Origin: Tetrastigma voinierianum
Lineage: Eukaryota > Streptophyta > Magnoliopsida > Vitales > Vitaceae
Assembly (NCBI GenBank): GCA_016808115.1
Contig: JAEQBH010001850.1
Location: forward strand, 1,227,497-1,291,496
DNA length: 64,000 bases
Direction: 5' to 3'
Of this stretch, positions 1 to 10,516 are shown one piece after another. Made by a program: the position numbers and the translations under genes. The notes beneath the pieces are model-generated. The model was not told the DNA's origin, made no database searches, and worked only from the letters and a program-made list of their open reading frames with translations. Positions within the stretch are counted from its first letter, which is position 1, and every line of letters starts with the position of its first letter.

Positions 1-19
1 AACTTTCCATACATATATA

Positions 20-20
<1 letters not shown>

Positions 21-70
<50 letters not shown>
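21..70. repeat. (TA)n microsatellite
   Basis: An almost uninterrupted TA dinucleotide run of about 50 bases at the left edge. It is a simple-sequence repeat with no coding content. Confidence 0.95.
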
Positions 71-74
<4 letters not shown>

Positions 75-869
75 TTGAAAACCCTTTTCAATTGATGTCC
101 TAAACGTGCATGGAAAAAAATTTGTAGCACTTGCTTTCAAGCATGTAAAGTTTCCTTATCGTGTTATCCACAACCATGCATGGTAATGAGATATCGATAT
201 GGTACCACAGCCAGCGCTGTCTAGGGTTTCATGAACCGAAAGTTATACCAAATTTAGAATCAAATCAAAATCATCTCTAAGATAAGAACCCATAATATAG
301 TGTTCGAAGGTTCCTCTCTCCTCGGGTCACGGATGAGCAGAACCCCCATAGTATTGAATAGTTCTTTCTCCTGACTTACATTAAGAGATATATATAAATA
401 CTTCAACAAAATCCACGAGTTTTCATCTATAGGCCGTTAGTAAGTTTAGATATATATGAGGTTGCTTTCAACGGATTCTTATTCACTTGTAATCCCTTCT
501 AAGCATCCTTGTCAATTTTCAACTCCTTGTTTGTGACAACTCAAGTGAAGGCTCGTGTTGCCTTACTAGGTCATTTTTGATACAACCAAAATAACATTTG
601 TCCATTCCAACCTCGTGACTTGCCTAGTCGGACAATTTTATCTTGACCATTATGAGGTAAACATATGAAAGCAGTGTTCATATCGTTTGGGGTTGTTACG
701 TTTTATAGATTTTGGTTTTGTAATCACCTCATGGACATTAAGGATGAGGAGGTTGATACAGTCGTCCTTGATGTTGAAGATCACTCTCTTAATGAGGTGA
801 ATACGGGAAAGTAAGAAGATAAAGTGGACGCAGCAAAGAAAGAGGACGAAAAAGTCATGATTGAATATA
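71..869. other. Intergenic, no gene recognised
   Basis: AT-rich sequence with no long open frame and no recognisable protein similarity. The only short frame here (781-984, minus) overlaps the terminal ATATCG repeats of the element that follows and looks incidental. Confidence 0.6.
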
Positions 870-879
870 TTTTAATCAA

Positions 880-1971
880 GGTTAAAAATATCCGATATAT
901 CGCCGAAATATAGCCGATATTATATCGGCTATATATCGCCGATACATCTGGAGCATCGTAATGCTCGATAATGACATCGGGCAATCGATAATCGCTTGAG
1001 GGAAAATCAAAGAAAATCGTAATATCGACACAGATAAGCCTCGACCGATATATCGCTTAAATATCGAAAGGCGTGGTACATGTGGGTTAGTTTAATTCTT
1101 CAAGAAATATCTAGATATATCAAGATATATCGGGATATATCGGGATATATAGAGGATATATCGACGATATCGGGATATATCAAAGATATATCTAAATAGT
1201 CATATTTGAAATCCTGACTTGATCCAACGCTTATGGATTGATCCCAACAATTTAAAGAATATCTAATAGTCAAATTTGCACAAAAATTAAATCCAACAGT
1301 TATAATTAAATTACAAAAAAATTTTGACCATCCAACGGCTATTTTGACCCAAAAAAATCTATAAATACCTCTAAAATAATTCTATTTGATCATTAATTCT
1401 CTCTACCCATATCCACTCTTCATTTCACTCCAATTTTTTTTCTTTGTGATAGTTTATATGATACTTTCATATTTTAAATTAGTTAATTTATAATATATTA
1501 ATAAATTAACATTTCATTAATAATATATTAATAAATGTTAGTTAATATTTTGAAACTATATGTTGGATGAACCCCTGAATTTCTATCAATCGAAGTTGTG
1601 GATACAAAGTGAAAGACATTTACGTAATGATACGCTCGATCCTATAATCAATATTGCATTTTAAATATCATGTCTTATATTTAGCATTGTCTTTATCAAG
1701 ATGGGATCTCTATCAAATTTCTCAGAATGCTCACACGATCTTCATATATTCTTGATTTTAAAAGCTTAATGTAATGTAATTTCAATGTATATATTTGATT
1801 ATTAATGTCATTTTTACACTTTTAGAAGTAGTATTTCTATGAATTTTAAAGTATTTTTGTTAATTTCCTATATATCGATATTCATGTAAAAATATCCACC
1901 GATATATTTCCGATATATCCGTAAAATTCAAGTATCGATATATCCGTCAAAACCGATATTTCCATCATTGG
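880..1971. mobile_element. Non-autonomous Mutator-like DNA element (1.09 kb)
   Basis: The block is bounded by TTTTAATCAA (870-879) and TTTTAATTAA (1972-1981), a 10-bp flanking repeat with one mismatch, the size expected for a Mutator-like target duplication. Both ends are packed with ATATCG, CGATAT and ATATATCGG motifs, and the left end resembles the reverse complement of the right end only loosely (TTAAAAATATC against GATGGAAATATC). The interior (about 1200-1750) is AT-rich without a coding frame, so it would need a transposase in trans. A reverse-oriented partial copy lies at about 6930-7140. The superfamily rests on target-duplication length alone and is inferred. Confidence 0.6.
1095..1195. 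repeat. ATATCG/GATATATC short tandem cluster
   Basis: Degenerate tandem units of 10-12 bases built on GGATATATCG and AGATATATC, inside the left end of the Mutator-like element. Similar motifs recur at 890-1070 and 1870-1960. Confidence 0.7.
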
Positions 1972-1981
1972 TTTTAATTAA

Positions 1982-2642
1982 ACTCCTTCAACTCAATTTT
2001 ATATTTGCACATATATAAAATTATTGACATTTGTCTATTTCTATTCCATTTTGTCAATCTTCGATGTTTTGGGTGAATGTAACGAGAACACACCTTTCGC
2101 TTGTCTAAAATGGTATTTGTTTTTTAGTACTTTTAAAATTTTTATTTTTATAATATTTTATTTATATTAAGCATTTAAAATTAAAGAAAAATAACTATAT
2201 TATTCTTTTTATTTATGAAAAGGTATGATTTTTTATTTTTCCATTTATAAAAATCTATATATATGTCATAGTGAAAATAAAGGTAAAATTTAAAACCAAA
2301 TTGCTTTCAATAAAATGCTCAAAGAAATATGGTTTTAAATTTTACCCTTTTTATTTTTTCACTCTTTTTACCCTTTTTAAAGGTGGGCTGCCATTGGTCA
2401 GACCATGCATGTATGGTAACATGATATAAGTTGTTATTTTGTAATAAAAATTGGCCTAACGTATAAGCATGCATAAACTTATTAGTTTAGGGATTGTTTT
2501 AAAAAATCAAATTGAAAAGTATGTCTCTAACAAATTATGTGAAGCATTTTTAAAAATCTAAAAAATTATGAAAAATCACTTTGAATTTTTTTTTTTTAAA
2601 TAATATAGTAGGTTATCCTTAAGGGAGAATTATGTTTACATT
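1982..2642. other. AT-rich intergenic, no gene recognised
   Basis: Long A and T runs with no open frame of note. Nothing beyond low-complexity sequence is supported. Confidence 0.6.
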
Positions 2643-2821
2643 CACTATAGCGAAGGTCGGGTAAAATAGTTTTCCTTATCAATAAAAAATGTATCCTTAA
2701 ACAAAGTGTTACGTTATTGTACTACTGCCTGTTACAAGAATTTTTTGGTTGAGGATACATTTTTTATGCATTAGTTGTCTGAGGTCGTTTCCTTTTCTAC
2801 TTTATACATCCCCTACTAGTG
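2643..2821. mobile_element. CACTA-like MITE (fold-back, 179 bp)
   Basis: The left end starts CACTATAGCG and the reverse complement of the right end starts CACTAGTAGG, the CACTA-type terminus. An internal inverted pair of about 17 bases (2681-2697 against 2753-2770, core AAAAAATGTATCC) would fold the unit into a hairpin. No clear 3-bp target duplication is visible (ATT on the left, CAC on the right), which keeps confidence moderate. It has no coding capacity. Confidence 0.5.
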
Positions 2822-3744
2822 CACGTTAATCACTTCAAAGAGAAATGCATTTATTAAAAAATATTTCGAATAAAGCCTTTTCAGATCAACTAGAAATCGT
2901 TTTCATATATTTAGCATTTCCGATCGGTCTCATGTAATATCTAAACCCTTTATCATCATACCATTTTCAACATTTTCCTTTCATATTTAAGTAGTTTTAT
3001 GAAATATTTTTTTTAAAACTATTTACATATTTTTTAATATTCATACTTTTATTTATCATCTTCTTTCACATAAATCTCCAAGTATTTATAAACTTTTATC
3101 TACCTAAAATACTCTTATACGCTTTTCAAAAAAAAAAAAAAACTCTTGTACGTATTGAAAATTCTTGATATGAAGCATGTATCATATATTTCTTTAATAT
3201 CTTTTCGTAAGGTTTTCTTCCACAAATATTTCTTTAATTCTTGAAAATCTTTAATATTTTTTTTTAAGTTTTATATTTCTCTTCACCTCCTTATTTCATA
3301 TTTACATAATATTTATTATTATTTTTTTAAAAGAAAATTTAAACAAATTGTGTACATTCTATTTGCACAATTCTTTAATATAGTCATTCAATTATTCTTC
3401 TATTTTTATATTCATAGAGCTCAAACAAGCCTTGCTCTAATAAAATTAAAAATCTGACTCCAAATTTCTTAGTCATGGTCCAAGCTAGAGGGTTAAGCAC
3501 AGCCTCTGAAATTAATTTGCATCTTTTTTTTCTCTTCTCATCCATCTTAATTTAACTCACAGCTTCTACTAAACAATATTATCATCAAGCTAACCAAGAT
3601 TATTACATTTCTAATATCACTTCCATATAATTTAAAAATATATAAAATTTTAACTTATTTTAATTATATTTTATTTTCTTAATCTAAGCCTACAATTTTA
3701 AGAATGAGCTCAAACCTATAACCAATCTAATGATCATAAATACC

Positions 3745-3821
3745 GATGATTTGACTTTAACCTATTTTTAGGGGGAAAAACTTATATTACTTTTTTGTTA
3801 AATTTTTTAAACTCTATCAAG
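3745..3821 (+). repeat. 77-bp direct repeat, copy 1
   Basis: This segment recurs at 4349-4423 in the same orientation with a few substitutions and small indels. The shared core includes ACTTTTTTGTTAAATTTTTT. Spacing is about 600 bp. No terminal signals were found, so this is either a local duplication or two copies of a dispersed repeat. Confidence 0.7.
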
Positions 3822-4348
3822 CTCGGGCCCTTGACAAGGTGTTTGAAATTGGCAAGGATGGCGCCCTTGAAATGCTCCGAAGCATGAAGATGGTATGCAT
3901 TTCTTTACGTTGTCCTTTAATAAGCTTTTGTATTTATCTTTTTTAAAAACATATGATAGAAGTAAAATTTTATATACTTATAAACTTGAATTAAGAAATA
4001 TTCAATTAGCTAAGCCCGACCTGATTTTGAACCCGAGTTTTTCAATCTACCCTTATTTAACTAAGGTAAGGTTGATTTTGGCTTGTCCCATTAAACTTTG
4101 GGTGATATGATTAAACGATCAACTTTTGAAAACCCAAATTTAAAAATTTTTGACCATTCATTAATTTTGGCTTGATTTTAACAAAACCGTCTTTTTGTTT
4201 TCTTGTAAAAATAATCTTTTATCATAAGAAACAATGTAAATACATGAAATGAAGAAGGATATTTGTGTTCAAAATGAGTTATTTTTCAATAAAAAAACAT
4301 GAAAATGTTAGATTCACACGTACAAGGTTATTTGATGTCTTTTATTTT

Positions 4349-4423
4349 GATGATTAGACTTTAGCCTTTTTTTAAGGGAAAAAACTTATTACTTTTTTGT
4401 TAAATTTTTTAAACTATATCAAG
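4349..4423 (+). repeat. 77-bp direct repeat, copy 2
   Basis: Second copy of the 3745-3821 segment in the same orientation. Flanking sequences on both sides differ from those of copy 1. Confidence 0.7.
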
Positions 4424-6569
4424 GGTGGAGAAGAAGTGAAAAAGGGAAGGCTGAAATTGCTTTTTGACAAAAAAAAAAAAAACCTTTCTCAATTCTTAAG
4501 TTAAATAATCACGCATAACAAACAAAGAAATTTTTTCCATTATAAAAAGTATGTCAGAAAAAATGAATGTTGTATCTTTAGTCGTTCAAAACTATGACAT
4601 CATTTAAACCATAATGACGAAAATACTATTATGCTGAATATATACAAATTTTGAATAAATATAAACATAAATCTAAATATTATTATTATTAAAAAAGAAG
4701 AATAAGTAAATAAGAGCATTTAGGTTCTGTTTGAAAATTTATGACTTTTTCTTGCTTTAAAGATTCAACGTACAAAGCCCTACTCCTCTTATTATTGTAT
4801 GACTGTTAGTCGGTGTGGTTAACACTCCCTCTCTTACCTTTCCTGGCAACTTTTCAATGAATAAAATTTTATTTTCATCAAATTTCATCAATTTTTTTTT
4901 ACTTCAAAAAAGTAATTATTTTCATCAACATGTGCATGTCAAAACTCTAATCTTTAGTATTAGTAATCACGAAAAATTAAAATATAAAAAATATTGTTAA
5001 AAAATAAATAGTATAAATAAATATATTACTTTTAAAAAAAAAAATTTATGAAATGAAATTCTTTTTGAGTTTTACTATTTGAATTTCCATTGATAATTGT
5101 CTTTAATTTATTCTATTTGTTAAATTATTAGACTGATTATCGAATCAACACCTTAAGGTTTAGTTTAATCCAAAAAAAAATTTAAGGGTAAAAAAATAAA
5201 TGTGATAATAATTTGAAAAAGACTTTTAAAATTTTAAATAGACATTTATGGAGCATTTGTTTTTTTGCCTTATTTTGAAAGCAAATTGCTTATAGACTTT
5301 AGACCATTTGTTTCTTCAAATTTTATTTAAATTGAAGAAAAAAATATGGATGAAATAATTATAACAAAAATTACTTAGTTATCTCACATTCTTCTAAATA
5401 AACAAACAGAGTAGCGATTTTAATAGTAGTTCAAATATCCAAAATTTTAATGGTTGTCCAACAAAGAGATGACAATAAATGATGGGAGGCTTTGCTTGGT
5501 TTCACAAAATCAGATTTAGGGCATTTCAACACAAAAATTAAAATCTAAACTATTAAAGAAAACAACATGGACATAAGTCAGAACAAATAATGTCTTATAT
5601 ATCCAAAGAAGTGATCCGGAGTGCAGAAAGCTTTAACCCCTCTAATACGACATAGCTGCCAGATGCAATCTATAGAGAGTGCTTCTTGGAAATAAGAAGA
5701 AAAAACATAAATTTCGATAGAAAAGATATTGTAGTTGACACTCAAACCCTAAGTCTGTTCGTACAAGAAAATCCACCCGAGACTACATGCATGAGACGGC
5801 TACTACAACTCCACCTCCTGCGGCTACACCTGTCGATTTTGCAATTCTTATTGCTGCAGTTGTGAGAGGTTACACTTCTTTTCCAAAAAATCAATATGTG
5901 AACAAGTTTTGTTCAAGTCATTTTCTGTATCCCTCAGTTCCACTTATTTTTTAGGGTGGATAGGAAAGGGGTTTCGTTCCTGAAAAACAAAAATAAATTA
6001 TAAATTATAAAAATAATAATAATAAATAAATTTGATAAAATCATATTTAATTTTACCTTTTTCTTGAGACGCTCTTGATGATGATAGGACTAAAACCTAA
6101 TAGCAGAAGCCCTTGCTACAACATCAATAACCAAAAGAAAACAAACCAATTATGCTTAGAAAAACCATAAGAGATTACTCAATAGAAAACTTTTAAAGTT
6201 AGTACATCCTTGTATGATATGTTGCCAGAAAAAAGCACATAAGACTTCCATTGCTTGAGAAAAATTAAGGGTATGTTTAGAACCTCGAAAGTACTAGGGA
6301 ATGGGAAAAAAATGATAACAAAAATAATTTTCTCATGTGTTGGTTCTATCATGAAAAATATAAAAAAATCAAATATAATCAAAATTCTTAAAAAGTGACA
6401 TATTTTTAAATTTTTTAGTCCTTATATAATAGAAAAATAAATAAAATGAGATTGAATAAAACATATAAAATTAATTTATTAAGTTTAAACTTATTTTATA
6501 TTTTCCTCCAAATAATTTTATGTTCCTTCACTATTTTTTTTTTCTTAGTATTTTCTGATTCCAAATAGA

Positions 6570-6662
6570 GTGGAGAACAAAAAAGCTAAGAGAGAAAAGA
6601 GGCAGAGAACAAAAGCCAGAAGAGAAAAGCGGAAGAGAACAAAAACCAGAAGAGAAAGACCA
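6570..6662 (+). repeat. Purine-rich minisatellite, about 30 bp x 3
   Basis: Three head-to-tail units each begin GAGAACAAAA and continue with AGAAGAGAAA-type sequence. The array yields a Lys/Arg-rich forward frame (6570-6791) and a hydrophobic reverse frame (6545-6802). Both are products of base composition and are not called as genes. Confidence 0.75.
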
Positions 6663-6929
6663 AGGCAACCAAAACCAGCAGAAGAAAAAAAAAAAAAAAA
6701 AAAAGACAAGACCACCAAAAGAGTGAATAGATTACAAGGGAAGATTGGCGAAGGAAGCAGATATATAAAAGAAGATTGTTGTTTGCAATAACCGATGGTC
6801 ATTATCCTACAAGCAGATACTTAAAAGAAGCCTACTCGATATTACTATTCATTAGTCTTGTCTTCTCTCCCTTATCGGACCCAAGGAACAAAATATTTGG
6901 TGATTTACGCATATATCTGCACATTTCAA

Positions 6930-7140
6930 TTTTACTGATATATCGGTAAATATCGGGAATATCGGCGGATATTTTGACAAAAATATCGTAAAGCAAAAAA
7001 TTAATAAAATACTTTGAAATTCATGAAAATACTATTAACTATAAACACATAAATGTGCAAATATACACTTATTGAAGACAACATTTATTATAACTTATCA
7101 AGAAATTACATTACAATAGTCATTTAAAACCAAAATAAAG
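6930..7140 (-). mobile_element. Partial reverse copy of the ATATCG-ended element
   Basis: Read on the minus strand, this stretch follows the right end of the 880-1971 element: ATATCG-rich terminus, then a match to TACTTTRAAATTCAT, then a match to AAATTACATTAC. Similarity fades near 7140, where CACTA-type subterminal repeats take over. It is a truncated relic. Confidence 0.65.
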
Positions 7141-7654
7141 ACCGATATTTTGTTTTCTCATTAAGAGTCTAGATGATTACTGTTGCATCTTAAACTACAT
7201 AACGATGAAAAATCAATTTTTTTCTAAATCCATTCAATCCATTTTATGAGTACAAAATTTAATCATATAAATTATTTGACAATATAATACAAGTAATTTG
7301 ATGAAAATATGAGTCTATTATATATTTTTTTTAAAATTAACTTAATATTACTTGTTCATTAAGACCATTATGTTTTAGTAAAATAAACAATTCACATTTG
7401 AACTAATACATTTATGATATATTTTAGCAATAGTTTGTTAAATTCACACAAGTAATGTCACTTAACATTGTCTTGTTGTAATATTTTGTCAAAAAGTCAT
7501 CATATGTGTCAGCAAAGTGTAGGTCTATAGCTACGATTTATAAATGACATTTAAATGTCGTAATGAATTATAGACATATATACAAGTATCGCTAAAAACG
7601 TTGGCACAAATATATTTATAGTTACATTTTGTTTAATTGTGGGTTACATGTCAC

Positions 7655-8507
7655 CAGGGCCGGCCCTGTGGCGCGGGGGGCCTAAGGCGGCATTCTAAAA
7701 GGGGGCCTATTGTGTATAAATTTTTTTTTTACTTGTAATATTAATATTAAGCCTAAAACCTTAGTTTTTATTATGTTAAACCTAAAATCATACTACAACA
7801 ATCAATTCACAAAGAGGGTTTTTGATCGTCTGACCCTAACCTCCTATCACCACTACTACACTAAAATATATCAAACAAATAATATAACAAATAAAGAACT
7901 CATTTTATCAATAAAAATCATATATATTAGAGGAAAATGCAACAACAAAAATAAAAGTTTTATAGGAAAACATACCCAATTAAGCAAACTAACATTATCT
8001 CGCTAATTACAAAAGAGCATTTCCGACTTCTCTCTTCCTCGCATTTACAAAAATATAACTTTAGAAACCCGTCTTAAAAAATTATAACATAAATCAAAAT
8101 ATTATTTATTTGTTTCATTTTTAATTACCTCAAAACTATTTCGTGAACAAAACCATCAATATCAACAAATCATAGAAACAGGGCCGGCCCTACGAATCGC
8201 GACAGGATCGCGAACCGCGCCGACCGGATTCGATTCGATTTGATTCGATCTGACGAGATTTGAGATCGCCCGACCTGACCGAGATCGGTGGACTGGGGAT
8301 CGCGGACCTGACCGGGATTCCGATTCGAGAGCAACTGAGGTGTTTGGCGCTTGGGCGAATGTGTAGATGACTATGGGACTTGAGCAGTGAGGGCTAAAAG
8401 TGAGGTTTTAAGAGGGCCTAAATTATTAAGGGTAGTCGGGTCTCAAGGGCCTATTTTAAGAGAAATGTGGGGGCCCGAAGTAATCGCCACTTGCTCCGCA
8501 GGCCGAC
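7655..8507. mobile_element. Non-autonomous hAT element (853 bp) with 8-bp target duplication
   Basis: Flanked by identical CATGTCAC at 7647-7654 and 8508-8515, the 8-bp duplication expected for hAT insertion. It begins CAGGGCCGGCCCTG, a common plant hAT terminus. The right end is degenerate, but its reverse complement retains CGGCC and a GGGCCCCCAC block. The terminal motif CAGGGCCGGCCC recurs internally at 8179, which suggests a rearranged or nested second copy. The interior includes a patch rich in GATTCGAT and ACCTGACCG motifs (8190-8340). The frame at 7710-8006 has no recognisable domain. It disrupts the CACTA subterminal array. Confidence 0.8.
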
Positions 8508-8660
8508 CATGTCACAAAACATAGCAATGTTTGTTAAATTAATGCAAGTAATGTCAACATTTTTTCTATTACAACATTTTTGAAAAAAATCAACATACAC
8601 ATCGCAAAATATAACTGAGTAACGCCTTTATAAAACATCATTGAAATGTCGTAACAAATT

Positions 8661-8690
8661 ATTGATATATATATATATATATATATATAT
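8661..8690. repeat. (TA)n microsatellite
   Basis: TA dinucleotide run of about 28 bases within the CACTA subterminal region. Confidence 0.9.
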
Positions 8691-8969
8691 TGCTAAAAAC
8701 GTTGGCACAAATAAATTTGTAGCTATAATTTATTTAATTGTTGGTTATATGTCACAAATATAACAATGTTTGTTAAAATGTCGCAGAATATGTCACTAAT
8801 ATTTGCTCTATTGCACCATTTGTTAAATTATCACAAAAATTATCACTAAAAGTTTTCTGTATTACAACATTTTATGGAATCGTTGCTAAAATGTTGGTTT
8901 ATATCGCGGCGGATGTTTACAAAAACGCCATCTTTAGTAATGTGGCTATAGACCAAATTTGTTGTAGTG

Positions 8970-9600
8970 GATGTGGCTCCATTACATTATTTGATTAAGG
9001 GATCGCATCTTGATGAAGACAATATTTATACCAAGACATGGTGTTCCGATAATATTGATTGTAACTTCGAATATGTCATGCATAAATCTGTTGACTCCTA
9101 CCCACAACCTCTCCATGAATAGGAAATTCGAGGTTCACCTACATGCTTGTTTTAAATCCTTGTTGCATTTGATATGGAATTTCGAATGACATTTGTGGAT
9201 CATGAGGATATTTAATCATTCCATATTCTTCACCAATGTAACCCGAGCATGTGAAGAAGGTCAATTCATAACTTTTACCGATAAGGAGGAAATATGTTGC
9301 CCTCTTATTCGATGAATCACTAAATTCCTGAGTTCCAATAATTGGACTCAAAATCGTCAAAACGACCATATGGTGTCATCATCCTTCATTGCCTCTATAT
9401 GGCTTTCCAATGGCCCAATACCCGACCACCCTCCTGCATCTGGTCTTCATCTTGTGTGGTAGCATGTGTGAAATCATCTTCACTAAAGGAATGGGTTCAA
9501 TGGATATTGACTTTATTGTGGATATGCAATATCCCCACCATCATTTCCAAAGAGATCACTCACCATCATTATCCCTCTCCTCTCGAGCCATCATAAGTCG
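8970..9600. other. No gene recognised; flank of decayed hAT transposase
   Basis: Between the CACTA end and the hAT transposase C-terminus. Short frames exist on both strands (9139-9369 minus, 9342-9649 plus) without recognisable domains. It may be the former 3' region of the hAT element. Confidence 0.45.
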
Positions 9601-9700
9601 TAGTGTATGCACCAACAAAACTTGGTCTACTACTATGTTCAACACTTGAACCAAAACAGGGTCAAGAAGTAACTGTGGGTTGAAATGAGTCCCTTGTGTC

Positions 9701-10143
9701 TTAACTAAAACTTTGACTATGAATTTCTTCATATAAAACCCGCTCAATATTAACACCTGCTTCTCGAACATGTGCAGCAATTCGTGGATCAGGATTTCCA
9801 TCTTCATCATCTAAATGGAGAGGTCTAACCCATTGAAATAGTTTATTTTCGTCTTCTTCACCAAACTCAACTGAAATTTCAAGTAAATCGAGAAAATTAT
9901 TTTCAGCAACTTTCTTGGTCTTTGCCTCCATATCACGTATTTTTAGTTTCATGTTGTAATAACAAAAAACCAATTGTTGGAGCCTAGGGTAAGCAAGCCG
10001 GTTTCTTTGTTTGGTATGAATTAGAGCAAATGTGCTCCAATTTCTTTCACACACTGAAGATGATGCGGTTTGAGAAAGAACCTTCAAGGCCAAATTCCTT
10101 AATGTTGGAACATGATTTCCATACAAAAACCATCATTCAACTG
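9701..10143 (-). pseudogene. hAT transposase, C-terminal dimerisation exon
   Basis: Minus-strand translation gives the conserved plant hAT C-terminal dimerisation region: YGNHVPTLRNLALKVL, then SQTASSSVCERNWSTFAL, then QRNRLAYPRLQQLVFCYYN. This domain holds hAT transposase subunits together. The likely 3' splice site is the TTACAG read on the minus strand just upstream (about 10144-10150). After residue 141 the frame drifts into an acidic tail. The catalytic core lies upstream on the same strand (12888-13622), separated by a solo LTR, so the gene cannot be functional as it stands. Confidence 0.85.
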
Positions 10144-10516
10144 TAATAAAAATTGCTTATATTCAATATATAATAATAAAATAGTTATAAAATTTACTTA
10201 TAATGAGAATTAACACTCACCATGAACCATTTTTTATCTTGATGCTATTTCGTCCGAACAAACCCTTTTGTATCACGAAATAGTATGTCGTGAATTCAAA
10301 AATGTCAAAAATCTAAAATAAAAATCAATTTAATCAATTGAACCAATTTAATTAGAATTATAAACTCACACTTATCATTTCCAAAATTACAAAGGTCTTT
10401 AGCATTAGACCTAATTTAGAAAAAACGTTGCGAAATATTTGAAGTAGTCAGTGGTCACAAACCAATTTCATGTCTATATTGAAATTTTGATTTAGATAGT
10501 ATGTTGCAATAGCTAT
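10144..10516. other. Intron-like AT-rich spacer within hAT pseudogene
   Basis: AT-rich sequence between the acceptor of the hAT C-terminal exon and the solo LTR. I see no clear conserved coding segment. Confidence 0.5.

Larger units (their letters stand above)
2822..6540. other. AT-rich intergenic, no gene recognised
   Basis: About 3.7 kb of AT-rich DNA with homopolymer runs. Short frames at 3895-4110 and 4815-5000 have low-complexity translations and no recognisable family. A less AT-rich patch at about 5630-5940 could encode a short peptide starting near 5789, but I see no domain or partner exons. The only structure supported is the direct repeat pair at 3745 and 4349. Confidence 0.55.
7436..8969 (-). 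mobile_element. CACTA (En/Spm-like) element end with subterminal repeats
   Basis: The right boundary reads TTTGTTGTAGTG (8958-8969), the reverse complement of the CACTACAACAAA terminus typical of plant CACTA elements. Inside it are head-to-tail subterminal units of about 210-230 bp once the inserted hAT element is removed: GCTAAAAACGTTGGCACAAAT occurs at about 7591 and 8692, and TTGTTAAATT...GTAATGTCA at about 7437 and 8531. No matching left terminus or transposase is visible, so this is a truncated end or a deletion derivative. Confidence 0.7.

Noticed and set aside
6570..6791. Lys/Arg-rich forward frame and hydrophobic reverse frame
   Set aside because: Both come from a 30-bp purine minisatellite. 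There is no domain, no splice context and equal openness on both strands.
7850..7866. CACTACTACACTAAAA as a left CACTA terminus
   Set aside because: It lies inside the hAT element, lacks the CACTACAACAAA sequence seen at the right end, and has no partner duplication.
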